Of a stretch of DNA of 64,000 bases, positions 20,978 to 32,566 are shown in pieces. Made by a program: the position numbers and the translations under genes. The stretch is from Sclerotinia nivalis (taxonomy: Eukaryota > Ascomycota > Leotiomycetes > Helotiales > Sclerotiniaceae), in the NCBI GenBank assembly GCA_029531795.1, contig JAPEIS010000006.1:248001-312000 (forward strand), read 5' to 3'. How positions within the stretch are numbered: the stretch's first letter is position 1; the number at the start of each line of letters is the position of its first letter. Below the pieces are notes generated by a model, which saw only the letters and a program-made list of their open reading frames with translations, searched no databases and was not told the DNA's origin.

Positions 20978-22093
20978 TCATCTCGTCTCGGTCCAATCTT
21001 GGTTCGCAGGTTCATCATCTTCTTCCTCGCTAGCACCATTGTGTTCGTCCTCCTCATGTTCTTCATCTGATCCATCATCTTCCATCCCATTCTTCCCATC
21101 CATCTCCTTTTCAATATCGCCTTCATCTTCTTCCCCACCCAGATCCTCATCCTCATCCTCACTATCCTCATCACTACTCTCACCCCTCTTCCTCTTCGCT
21201 TTCCCAGGCCCCTGCTTAACCCCCTCCCCCTTTCTCACAAAAACATAACTCCTCGCTGCCCTCTCCTCTCCCTTCCACCCTCCACCACCCTTCACAACAC
21301 CCAACGTCCTTGCATGTCTATACCCCGGATACGCAGATGCCTGGAACTTAAAACTTCTCTCTACTTCTAATCCCGCATGTCGACCTAAATCCCGAATGTT
21401 CCATAGTGTGTAGGGTTCGCCTTCGAAAAGTGTTATGATTATTGATGATCCTTTCTTTGGAGAAAGAGAGGGTATTGAATTGCGAAGGAATGCTACGAGG
21501 AGCTCTGATACATCGCGCATATTAGTATTTCCCTCAGAAGCGAAAATAACCACTAATTAAAGAAAAAGAGAAAACGAACCTTGATTATACCTAACCTGGC
21601 GATTAACATCCGTACTCTTGCCTCCCACATGCGGAAAATTAAAAATCACTCTATCCATTACCCCGTCTCCGCGTCCACCTTTCCCCGTAGTCCAAGCACG
21701 CATCTTCATCGCATCAACACCAAACTTTATAATTCCCCCTCCATCCTCGATCCCCTTGATATTCTCGGGTACATGCGGATATTTTTCCTCTAGGATGGGT
21801 AGTGAGGATTCGTAGACCGTAGCGGTCAATTTCTCGATTTTATGATGTGTTATGAGCGAGCGAGCAAATGAGAGATCCCCATCTCCAATTAGAAGGATAG
21901 AATCGCTGGCAGAGAAGGGGATTATAGGAGTACTATGTTGAGTTTGTTTATGCGATTTGGCTTTCGTGGATACATTGGAAGCTGGTTTCTTGATGGTGGA
22001 TGGCTTGGATATTCCGCTTGGTTTGGGTTTTCCGGGGCCTCGACCTCCTTTTATTTTCTTGGATGAGGATTTTAAACGTTTGTTTTTGCCCAT
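20978..22093 (-). CDS. bmt5: 25S rRNA (uridine-N3)-methyltransferase, Bmt5-like
   Basis: Bmt5-family enzymes (DUF2431) make m3U in the large-subunit rRNA, in the nucleolus (U2634 in yeast). Two exons: 22093-21580 and 21504-20978; 75-bp intron with GTTCGT, branch ACTAAT and CAG. 346 residues. A Lys-rich, nucleolar-type N-terminus (MGKNKRLKSSSKK) is followed by the SAM-binding motif ILLIGDGDLSFARSL near residue 68, VIFNFPHVGGK near 155 and NRQVRYNQ-ELLVAFLRNS across the splice junction, all hallmarks of the family. The C-terminal 90 residues are very acidic (ESSDEDSEDEDED and similar), an extension seen in some fungal members. A nearby alternative acceptor (TTAG) would break the conserved NQ-ELL junction, so I reject it. 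Confidence 0.92.
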
Positions 22094-23923
22094 TGTGTGT
22101 GCGGTTTTTGTGGTTGCGCAATTGGGATGTGATGCGATGCGTGGGAGGAAAGTTTGGCTGGGTCGAGAATTATATTATGGAGAAGCGGCCCGGTGGATAA
22201 TTGCGGCCGCTTGATGCGCTGGGTGCATAAATGTACTTAGAAGCTGGTTCAAATGCACCCCTCCTTGATTTTCTTCTCCTCAAAGCACTCCCGGTGAGCT
22301 TTGTGACATTCATATCTTGGTGAGCTACCGCATATAACATATGTGCATTATCGATTCATAGATTGAAAGTTCTTTCTACCTTGGTGGGATGTGAGATGAA
22401 CTTTGGGCTATTTTTCCAGTACAACTCGCGATGTATGCGCATTGGAAAATGTTCATCTCCCGTTTGACAATATATTCACCTACTGTACCCATGGAAGGAG
22501 AACGTTTCTTGTCTTTATGGCATATCCTCTCCGCATTCTTTCGGGTAGAGACGAGAGATGAAAATTGGATGTGTCAGTCCTGCGGCGCAAATCCACATAC
22601 CAAGAAAATTTAGGTTGTGGTTCAGTACCATTTTTGAAAGCCAATGAAAATTTGTACGATCCTTTCATGGGTCCAAGGTGACCTTGATGAAGCTACCCGA
22701 TTGAATAGTTCAATTGAAGATTGATAATGAACAGTTTAAAGGCCTGGACTGGTCTCTCATTCATTAAATTAACGGACTTAAAACTCATGCGGCACGCGAA
22801 TCAGACTGTAAGGTGTACTTAGCTCAAAGTAAGAGTTCATGTCAATTCGGCTTGTAGTTCATCGACGTGTTTTAAAACTGTGATATTCAGACAGAAGGCG
22901 AAGATCGGTGGCCTATGAGATATTAGTCAACACCTCTGCGCTCTTCTGCTACTCCTCCGGCGTTGCTCCTACTTACACAACATGTAGCCTGTTCAGGTCC
23001 AGTACTATATCCTTGGGGATGGAATGTATCACAAAGGGAAAATTCTGGAATTTTGAATGAACTATATTCAATTTGTTTCAAGGATGTACTAGCGAAACTT
23101 CACAACAACAGACTGGGACGTGGTGATGTAGTTGACGATGCGGGGATATTGATTGTATATCAGAAGACGAAGGTAGATGATAAAACGAGAAAAGGTATGG
23201 ATGAAGTGGCCAAGAATGCTGCCAGAGTTCCTCAGAAAACCAAGTTTGAACGAAATCTCCTAAGAGGCTAGAAAAAGGTGCCTAGGTCTCAACAAAGCCA
23301 AGACACGAAGCAGATTCAAGTAGTCGTAGAGATATAGTGAGCGCTGACCCACGGACTTCAGCGGACCTCAAAGACCTAAAGCTAGTTCATTGAATATATT
23401 TCGCATCCCCAAATCACTCGTCTGAGGGAGTCTATTGAGGCGCCTTAGCGTTGCAGTAAAATCTAAATGGCGCTTGGGATTGAGTGGTTTTCAAGATTTT
23501 ATGTATCAGTTGATCCAAGTTTATATGGGTCACCGAATTCTAGGATAGTACGATTTGTGAGTTTGAGATTGTTGATGCTAGTATATCTTGTGCTGTTGCC
23601 ATTCCGTTCATTGTTCTAATTCATAAAAAAAATTCGACATTAATTGATCAATCAAATCAATGGATGGAGGCAGCGCATCGAGAAACAATTTTGATATGTG
23701 CGGTGGGGATCCGCATATGATGTGTTGCGTACTTACCAACTTTTGCTGCAGTTGGAACTGATAATGGAAAATATCAACGGGGCAAATATTCCCAGCATTA
23801 CGTGATGTTGGTTCCGACACGCGTTGTCTTTTAAGGAATAGAGAAATAGACAGATACTTAACACGATATATCCCTCCAAGAAGATGCCAGAGATAATTCA
23901 CAAAAGTACAACAATCAATAAGA
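22094..23923. other. Spacer without a convincing gene
   Basis: 1.8 kb between the Bmt5-like gene and the O-methyltransferase. The best open frame is 22963-23271 on plus (102 codons, Lys/Asp-rich second half, KTKFERNLLRG at the end). I do not recognise it and see no supporting splice or family signal. Confidence 0.35.
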
Positions 23924-25431
23924 ATGTCTCACGCCACCAGAATAGCAGTGCTAGCTGCCAAAATCCAAGAACATACCAGCAAGGTCGATGAATATCTTGC
24001 CTCCAACAATCTTCCTTCTCCTTCTTTTGATGTTTCTTGTCCAGTTAGACTTTCCCTACCACCCGAAATTCAAACTTCGAGAAATGCTGTTCTTGAGGCT
24101 TCAGATGAGCTCACGGCTCTTATGCTTGGACCGGTGGAATCTTTGATCCCGCCTATTTATCCTTCCAAACCCTATTCGTTACAACCAAGTACTAATATTC
24201 TTCATTGATAGCCTAATGCATGGATAAGCGTCACAGCTCTTCAAAGATTTGGAATGTGAGCAAGACGCGCATTTCTCCTACCTCAGATGCCCCAGTCACA
24301 ATTTTTACTTAATTCAACCCCCCAATACTGTTAATCATACATCCTCTACATATACCACAACTAACCCCAATCCCCAGCGCAAAATCCTTCCCCCCAACCC
24401 GCACTTCCACTTTCTCCGAAATCGCCAAAGCATGCCCTATCCCCGAATCCGACGCCCGGAGTCTAATCCGCCACGCAATGGCCTTTTATATCTTCCATGA
24501 ACCATCCCCGGCATTGTGTCGCACATACAGCTTCTTCCAAAGCCCTCGCCGAAGTTCCTCTTGTCTCCTATTTTATCGGTTTCGTAAGTGAAGAAATGCT
24601 ACCAGCTTCTACTCGTCTCGTGGATGCCATGCAAAAATGGCCAGGCTCTCAAGAATCTAACGAGACGGGATTTGCGCTTATCTATGGTGCGGATTTACCT
24701 ATGATGAAATGCATTTCCGAGGATAGTAGGCGTGCGCAACAAATGGGAAGGGCAATGAGCTTTTTGAAAAGTAGACCAAGTGAAAGTGTCCAACGCGTTC
24801 TTGAACACTTTTCCTGGGACGATGTCGCAAACGGGTTACTAGTTGATGTTGGCGGTGCTAAAGGCACTGTAGCTATCGAACTATCTCGCTTCCTTCCCAA
24901 CATCAAATGTATTGTTCAAGATCAACTTGAGGTAGTCAAAGATACAGAGGTCCCAGGAGGTTTACAAGGAAGATTAAGTTTCATGGCTCATGATTTTTTC
25001 CAGGAACAACCTGTGAAAGGAGCGGATCTATATCTCGTTTCTAACGTATTACACGATTGGTCGGATAAATATGCAGCCAAGATCCTGGAGAATTTGATTC
25101 CGGCACTTAAGAAAGGAGCGAGAGTGTTGGTTTGTGATAGATGTCTTCCGGCTCCGGGGACGCTGAGCCCGTATTGGGCTAGGAAACAGAGGTATGTTTT
25201 ACACCTCAGAGAGAGATGAACATGGGGTGAATATTAGTTGGCTGACGAGATGACAGAGCCGATGATCTTTACATGAAATGTATTCAGAATGCTCGGGGTC
25301 GGGATCCGAGTGATTGGGAACAGCTTTTTGAATCGGTTGATTCACGGTTTAAGTCATTTGCGGTGGGAACAATTGATGGCTCGGAGTTGTCGACGATTTG
25401 TGTTACGTGGGAGGGTAAGGATATGTTTTAG
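23924..25431 (+). pseudogene. SAM-dependent O-methyltransferase, decaying
   Basis: Resembles the fungal secondary-metabolite O-methyltransferase family (caffeate-OMT type). Recognisable order: N-terminal dimerisation region (exon from ATG 23924), winged-helix segment (TFSEIAKACPIPESDARSLI, about 24400-24490), SAM site LLVDVGGAKGTVAIEL (about 24836), catalytic region LYLVSNVLHDWSD (about 25030), end CVTWEGKDMF. The last intron (25192-25256, GTATGT...CAG) is sound, as is the intron of about 110 bp ending near 24381 (branch ACTAAC). Two lesions: the first intron, ending TAG at about 24210, has no GT donor at the expected place, and the frame shifts at about 24505-24520 between the FHEPSP segment and AHTASSKALAEV. 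No tailoring or backbone genes adjoin it, so a cluster is not evident. Confidence 0.75.
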
Positions 25432-25742
25432 GATTAATGGGTTGTTTTGTGTGCGATTGAAGTTTGCGATATTTGTCAATAATGGGACAATCCGGATTTA
25501 CGCATCAAATATTTAGATCATCTGTAGATTGATCATAGTGAACTCCAATGATAGATTTATTCTCATATAAAGCCCGTGGATGGAATAAAAATGAAAAAGT
25601 TAGTTGAATAACCCCATAATTTGATTCCCCTTCTTCAACATTGGAGTGAACTTATCCGATGATCAGGACAAGCTCAACCTTTCTTACATGATTATTTTTG
25701 ATACTTAAGTATACAATTATCCACATCTATAATATTTACATA
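25432..25742. other. Short spacer
   Basis: 311 bp between the ends of two convergent genes; nothing but presumed 3' UTRs. Confidence 0.4.
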
Positions 25743-27916
25743 CTACTCCATAGTCTTCACATCCTCCGCAACCTCAAACTTAGCATCAGTTTTCTGTCTG
25801 ACCTCCTCAATCTCCACACCGGGCGCCAACTCAGTTAACGTGAGACCGCCGTTTACTCTATCGACTTCAAATACACACTAAATTTATATATTAGCATCGG
25901 AATCATCAGTCGTCCCTCATTTATCATCACAGAGATATAAAGGTGTTGAGATATAAGAATAGAAAGGAAGATATTAAAAAAACAAAACTTACCAAATCAG
26001 TAATAATAGTACTAACAACCTTTGCCCCGGTCAACGGCAAACTACAATCCTGAACAATCTTTGAACTTCCATCTTTGGCAACATGTTCTGTTGCCACGAC
26101 GATTTTTGTTTCGTCAGGGTTAGAGACAAGATCCATTGCTCCGCCCATCCCTTTGAAAATCTGTGGTTTGGTTTGTGAGTTTTTGCTTTATAATTTATAA
26201 AGTTGAGAAGAATGGAGGGCTTACTTTTCCGGGAATCATATAATTAGCTAGATCGCCATTGGCGCCTACTTGTAATGCTCCGAGAACAGATACGTCGACG
26301 TGGCCACCGCGGATCATGGCGAAGGATTCGGCGCTGTCGAAGGTGGAGGCGCCAGGGACGAGGGTTACGGTTTCTTTGCCGGCGTTGATGATATCGCTAG
26401 TGGATATTAGTTCACCGGGATCGTCTCATGAATGATGATAATGAAAGACGTACGGATCAACTTCTTCTTCAGTGGGGTATGCACCCATTCCCAAAATTCC
26501 ATTCTCAGATTGAATCCAAACCTTAGTTTCAGGAGACAAGAAAGAGGGCGCAAGAGTTGGTAGACCTATTACTCGTTAATCTCACAAAATTCACCTCACC
26601 AAAAATACTATATAGATCAAACTTACCAACACCAAGATTAACATAATAACCATTCTTCAATTCCTTTGCCGTTCTCCTCGCAATTCTATCCCTCCTAACA
26701 TTTGCATCCGATTGACTCGATGCATCTCCCTTCTGACCATCCGGTGCACGAGTCTTCTTCAATTCTAATTTCTTGGCCACAGTCGCCGGAACTATACGAT
26801 CAATATAGATTCCTGGAAGATGAACATCCGCTGGATCAATCGAGCCAATTGGAACAATATTTTCAGCCTCGACAATAGCCACTTTTGCAGCTTTAGCCAT
26901 GATGGGTCCGAATGTTCTGGTGGTGTATCTGCTATCTGTTAATATCTGCTTGTCAAATTTCGCATTGCATAACGTACCGGAATTGACAATTTCCAGCTTC
27001 GTCGACTTTCCATGCTCGCAGAATTGCAACATCTCCTTTAATGGCTTTTTCCATAGAATAAGTCTTGCCATCAAATTCTCTAGTTTCTCGAACTTGTCCT
27101 TTCTCTAAAACGGTGTTTTCTTTTGAGCCTTCGGCTGGGGGGCCCAATCTAGTGGGAATACCACCTGTCTGTAATAACGTGCCTTATAACCCATCAATAC
27201 ACATTTCACCAAATTCAAGAAGGAACATCAAAGGTTCACTTACTAACACCAGTAGGAGTATAAAAAGCCGGGATTCCAGCCCCACCAGCCCTTAATCTCT
27301 CCGCAATAGTTCCTTGCGGACATAATTCAATAGCAATTTTTCCCTCTAGATATTTCTTCTCCAGAGCCTTATTACTGCCAATGAAACTCAGAATCAATCG
27401 ATTCACTTGTCCAGATTGTGTCAATGCAGCTAAGCCTCCTGGTATTGAAGCTCCGGCATTATTCGAAACAGCTGTTAAAGAATGAAGATTCTCTACACCT
27501 CTCCTCTCCAATGCCTCAATAATTGTTTCTAGTCCCCATTAACATCAGCATCACATTTCCACTTCCATCCCCACCTCCATCTCCAAAACCCACACAAATA
27601 AAAGAAAGAAAAAGAAAAACATACCAGCAGTACCACACAACCCAAACCCGGCACTCAAAATCGTCGATCCACTCTTAATATCCGCAACCGCCTCATCAGC
27701 ACTCTTAAAAACTTTACTCGCACCCCTCACAATCTTCGGTGCTTTCCTATCGCTCTCCTCATCTTTATATGGGTTTCGAGGTGCTTCGAGAAGTCGCTGA
27801 TAGCTTTGAAAGTGCCGGATATCTCGTGATTTCTGACCCCACTGGCAGCGTATCGATGACGTTATGCGGAGGCATGGAAGACGGTTTGTGGTGAGGATGC
27901 GTCGGGTGAGAGACAT
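25743..27916 (-). CDS. Succinyl-CoA:3-ketoacid CoA-transferase (SCOT), mitochondrial
   Basis: Moves CoA between succinyl-CoA and acetoacetate (or acetate-type acids) in the mitochondrial matrix. Eight exons: 27916-27625, 27528-27244, 27182-26978, 26928-26627, 26565-26454, 26396-26225, 26160-25993, 25877-25743. All seven introns are GT-AG, 49-115 bp. The sum is 1,671 nt, 556 residues, the length of a precursor. A basic, acid-free leader ([21 protein letters not shown]) fits mitochondrial import. The alpha-half has [11 protein letters not shown] and [13 protein letters not shown] plus FYTPTGV; the beta-half has [10 protein letters not shown] with the catalytic Glu, then [14 protein letters not shown] and GMGGAMDLV. 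The third exon start (after TTATAAG) was chosen because it restores the conserved [11 protein letters not shown]. Gene intact. Confidence 0.95.
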
Positions 27917-28622
27917 ATTTACTGATTGGAGGTATATTAAGGGGATTGAAGGAATTGAGAGGAATTGAGTGATAGAAAGAGAATTTATTTATGAGTTTGG
28001 TCGCCGTTTACGAAGTGAGGCCGGCGATTGATTTGAAGCCGGAAAGTTAAGCGTCGGCTCTATATTTGAGTCCGATGAAGGGGCGAAATAATCGACAAAT
28101 TCTCGACACAAAACAGAGTAATGTTTCACGTAGAGGAGAGACTATGTAATGATGGGAGAAGAAGTATATGTATACATCCTCCAATTCCAATTTGTCGATA
28201 AAACTTGTCCTCACGTCCGGTAATGAATATCGGCTTGAAGTCGCCGGATAATATCTCTTCCACCATTTTATTTATCTTCACATACCGAATACTGTTCCGA
28301 TTGCGTCACTACCCCTGAATTGATATTTCGCTTCAGAATTTGTTAGAAGCAAAAGGCCAGTGTACAGAGTATCACGTTTAGAGTTTTTCTCAAGTCAGTA
28401 GATCTGGAATTTACAAAAACGTAATCAATCAAACCCCACATGTCGATGTTCCACGAGTCCCAAAATGATGCTCGATAAGATTCTGTAACAAGTACTAAAT
28501 ACCACCAATGCATGAACCCATTCATTTCATTTTCTAACGCACGGAAAAACTAAGCATCAGTGAGATTGTTTCTATTGCGCTGAGGTGACGAGCAAAAGCA
28601 AAAGATTGATCAATGGAGGTAT
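27917..28622. other. Intergenic, no gene seen
   Basis: Upstream region of the SCOT gene and downstream of the tRNA. No supported coding or RNA feature. Confidence 0.4.
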
Positions 28623-28694
28623 TGAACCACACCCGATTTGAACGGATAACCTTTCGATCTGGAATCGAACGCGCTACCGTTGCGCCAGCGGTCC
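28623..28694 (-). tRNA. tRNA-Trp (anticodon CCA)
   Basis: 72-nt cloverleaf without intron. Acceptor GGACCGC pairs with GTGGTTC (two G-U pairs), discriminator A. D arm GCGCAACGGTAGCGC. Anticodon arm TTCGA-TTCCAGA-TCGAA gives anticodon CCA. T arm ATCCG-TTCAAAT-CGGGT with the invariant TTCAAAT loop (B box). A TTTT run follows within about 25 bp on the minus strand as a likely Pol III terminator. Confidence 0.9.
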
Positions 28695-29178
28695 TATTGA
28701 TCTATGAAAAAGTGCTTGATTTGATAATATATACCCTTTGTTGACATTCACTGAGGAAGGTGGGTAAAGAGGGGTAGGACGGGGGACTAGGAGAAATTGG
28801 GGCATCCGCTCCGGAAACTGATGTGGGGCTGGTGGGGAGAGTGAGGATTTATGTGGAGGGTTGTTACGGCAATAGATTGGAGAAGTAAATATGTAAGGAA
28901 CTGTACAAGGATGGATGTCATGTAGGATGCTTTGAGTAATATTATGATAATATCGTCGTTATGGTGAGCCATGAATAAACATTGTATATGTCAAATAGGT
29001 GTTTCGGGTCTTCCTAGTGGCTCTTATATCCCGTCATGGTTAGATGTACCGGACTTGTCCCACCACATGGTATGCTTGGCGGAACGTGGAGCCAATCCGC
29101 TCAAATAAGGAGATAGAGGAGCCCGACTGCGCCCTTCAATTTATGGGACTCATGGTTCATCAAATATCTTTCCTGGAT
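28695..29178. other. Intergenic, no gene seen
   Basis: Between tRNA-Trp and the end of the D-lactate dehydrogenase gene; no supported feature. Confidence 0.4.
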
Positions 29179-31457
29179 TCAATAACCAACTGTTTCGTTG
29201 CGGTTAGCTTCCCTTCTTACTAAAGGCACACTGGAAAAATACTTAGGATCCAAAGAATGCTTGAGCTTTTTCATGACAGTAATTGTATCGAGACCGAGCT
29301 CCTTCATCAAGCAATCCTAAGAATTTTAGCTTGCGAACGGCACTGGATAGTTGGGAAATCCTGTGGCTGGCTACTCATATGTAGATCCGCTGAAACCTCA
29401 GTCGTTATTACTCACCTTTTTCCCGAGTCCTATCCCATGCTCACCCTAAAGCAAATCAGTGATTGATCGTACTTAAAACAATTTGAAAATACAAACAGAG
29501 CTCGTTCCTTCCATTTCTAAAGCCCTGTCGAGCATATCATAGACGCATTTCTTGACAGCAGCTGTCTCTTCCGGATCTTTCGGGTTATACATCACAGCTT
29601 GGTGAAAATTCCCATCCCCTACATGGCCGAGCACAGTAGAAAAAAGACCTAGTTTTTCAGATTCTTGTTTCGAAATATCTATAAAAATCTTAGTGTGTGT
29701 GGGAGATAAGACTCGGCAGAATTAATACTTACCTATAATTTCAGCTAACCTTGACATTGGTACAGCACAATCTGTACTCCAAATCTCGGTGCCGGGTGGG
29801 CGTTGTGCTAGCATGGCCCAGAGAGCTTCTTTCCTTGCTGACCACAGAACAATTTTATCTTTCTCTGTTCGTGCAAATTGAAACTCTCCGCCTTTCCACT
29901 GCTTTGCTATAGTCTGGACACGGTGGATGTGGTCCTTTATTGCTTGCTCAGTTCCCGAAAATCTGTCTTCATCAGTACGAAATTAAAGAGAGAGATTTAA
30001 TCAAGAAATTACTTGAAGAATAATGTCGGTCGTTCTTCCCACATCCTTCCACCAGTACCTCCACTCTTATTGATGACTTGCATCTGCACTTCATCCATAA
30101 TTTCCATGGCCGCTAAAGGAATTCCTGTTCTGATGATCTTCGACGCGGCTGTTGCAGCATCGGCAACGGAAGGGAATGTGACAACTGCGACACTAGTCGC
30201 ATCAGGAACTACAGCCAGCTTAAGAGTGATTTCAGTAATTAGGCCTAGAGTCCCTTCAGCTCCGACGAAAAGAGAAGTTAAATTGTATCCTGCGGAGGTT
30301 TTACTTCAAGCTATTAGAATATACGGTGTTTCGGAAATAAAATTGGAAAGTGGAGGAATACCGTGGCCTTCTTCGAGTTTTTATCACTGTACCATCAGCC
30401 AGGACTACGGTCAGATTGATGACCCAGTCTTTCATTGTGCCATATCTCATGGCATTCGTACCACTAAGACATGTGAGAAGGGTCAGAAATTGTTAATGGT
30501 AAGTGAGAATACCTGCAATTCGTTGAGACCATTCCTCCAATATGAGCCTAGTAGTAAATTTAGAATACGAATTCAACAAGCCAGTATATCCATTACTTCC
30601 GAATAACATACAGTTGGGCTGGGGTCCAATGGGAGGAAAAGTCCGGTGTCTTTGATCTGCTCATTAAGGTTCACCCAATTCACAGCTGGCTGTACAACAA
30701 TATCCATACTTCCTAGAGTTAACATCGCTCCGTAAACATACCAAGTTAAGACTTACTCATCCGGATGAAATTCAACAATTTTATCCATCTTCACAAAGTC
30801 GATACTCAATCCCGAACAGGGAGTGGAAATGTGGCCCTCCACACTTGAGCCCGCTCCAAATGGTACTATTTATACCTTGTGAGTTTTGAACCCACATGAT
30901 TATGCACGAGAACTTACCCATCGGCACTTTGTACTTGGAGCAGATTTCTGCGATTTTGACAACTTCATCTGTGCCTTTCGGATACACAACCGCTATAGGT
31001 CTATTCTCCGAGTTCGAAGTTGACCATTCTGAATAAGAATGTCGCAATAGCTCGTCTTCATCATAGCTAATTGATTCATCTCCTAGCTCATCGGCGATTT
31101 CCTGAATTGCCTGTTTTGACATCTCAGTTTTAATGGTGATCACGTGAAACTTATCCTTCGTCGAAAGCTTACCTGAAGCATGACAGCTGGCTCTGCATAC
31201 TTTGTAGGAGAACCAAATAGATTTTGGTCGGGTTTCTTTTGATATGATATGTAACCATATCCGAGACACAGTGATGTAGCTGCAGATGCGAGAGAACATA
31301 ACAACAAAGTTGACTTGCTGAAAGAAGGGGGTGGAACTGCCCCAGCCTGGGAAGAGTGAACCGAAGTTGAGACAAATTGTCTTCGCAGCATTGAAGACCT
31401 ACTATATAGCCTACCAGCTAAGCTTTGGCGCAATGGTGAAGGTGTAATGGTCATCAT
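29179..31457 (-). CDS. dld1: D-lactate dehydrogenase (cytochrome), mitochondrial
   Basis: FAD enzyme oxidising D-lactate to pyruvate and passing electrons to cytochrome c, in or on the mitochondrial inner membrane. Eleven exons: 31457-31173, 31110-30918, 30865-30757, 30708-30612, 30547-30513, 30463-30362, 30303-30013, 29962-29733, 29678-29497, 29445-29416, 29316-29179. The sum is 1,692 nt, 563 residues, every junction in phase. The basic, Ser-rich leader ([20 protein letters not shown]) and a hydrophobic segment [19 protein letters not shown] (about residues 51-69) fit import and membrane anchoring. FAD-domain motifs: [44 protein letters not shown]. Cap/metal motifs: [12 protein letters not shown] and GEHGIG. 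The C-terminus (after HSLDPK) lacks the usual NPGK-type ending; either a last short intron is missed or the tail has diverged. Two exons are only 30 and 35 nt. Confidence 0.93.
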
Positions 31458-32566
31458 ATCTGCAGACACAGCGTGTTTGCTGGCCAGGGAAATAAACGGT
31501 AGGAGACGATTCATGACGACTTCTTCATTGACCAGAGATTCAAATCTGCCAAAATTCGTACCAATTACACAAACGTAACATTTTGATTTTGAAAGCTGTA
31601 AGGTGATCCTAAATGTATCAATCGGACATCGGAAGTTGTGAGAGAAGAAGCATTCCGCACTAATGCACCCCAATTTCGACAGGTGTTCGGCTGTTCTTCG
31701 GCTCTGATTGAGGGGGTTTTGATCCGCTACTTACCCTGTCAGGAATGATGCTGAATAAGCAAGCTGAGTAAGCAAACTGTCAAACTGTATATAGGCCAGA
31801 TCAGAGTTATCACATGTAGAATATACATATACCATATTGACCTCTCCATTATAATACCTCACCAATTGAGCCGATAAGATTCCACTGTGTTTATATTATT
31901 GCTCTAACCTTGACATACCCTACTAATTAACCTTCCGCTAACACCCCGCCTAACCCCCTCACAATTTGCAAATCGAGGCTCTATCATCCTTTTATGCTCG
32001 TGTAAGCCATCGGTGTTTGAGTACAAAAAGAAATTCAAGTACGTTATATGCTAGCCCAGAAGTTTCTAGATTAATCAGGGAAGAAGTATGCGTACCTAGA
32101 GGTGCTTTTATTATCTGTACTCGTAGTGTTGGCAAGTACTTTCTTACCCCTCAAAGTCACCTCGAAATCTATGAAGTGATGCCCACAACGAATATGTACA
32201 AGCGTTTGATCTAACTCGAATACGCCATAGATACAAAGTAGATCCAGCTGTCAAGACGTCATTGAGTAGCCTAGTCTGGTTAGTTGGACCAAGTGTGGCT
32301 AATTAAATTTGATGGTGTATAACTACCAATAGTAAAAACATCATAATAAATCTGAAAGCAATCTGTCCTCACACTATATTTTATGTTCTTTTCAGTCTTC
32401 AAATATAATAAATACCCTTCATTTCATTATCTTTTCTTCATTTTTTCTCAATTTTAATACATGGCAATTCTCATTCATTTGCTTCTAGAATCACAATATT
32501 TTTCATTATATCCATCTGGATATCGATACATAATAATTATAATTGCTTATCATTCATTTCAAAATT
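31458..32566. other. Divergent intergenic region
   Basis: 1.1 kb between the D-lactate dehydrogenase start (minus) and the F-box-like gene start (plus). No protein gene supported; the short frame at 31966-32214 is not convincing. Confidence 0.4.

Noticed and set aside
20833..21248. Ser-rich and Met/Lys-rich open frames around 21 kb
   Set aside because: They are antisense or shifted readings of the acidic tail of the Bmt5-like gene.
22963..23271. 102-residue gene
   Set aside because: No family resemblance, no promoter or splice evidence; length is within chance for this region.
24497..25219. Separate methyltransferase gene starting at ATG 24497
   Set aside because: The frame upstream encodes the winged-helix part of the same family; the ATG appears only because of the frameshift.
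26529..27074. Independent genes within the SCOT region
   Set aside because: These frames are single exons with read-through into introns; eight exons join to one 556-residue protein.
30013..30606. 197-codon plus-strand open frame
   Set aside because: Antisense to exons 4-7 of the D-lactate dehydrogenase gene, whose eleven exons join in phase.
31140..31673. Extended N-terminus of D-lactate dehydrogenase starting at 31673
   Set aside because: The Met at 31457 gives a proper basic presequence; the upstream extension (MGCISAECFF...) is Cys-rich and unlike an import signal.
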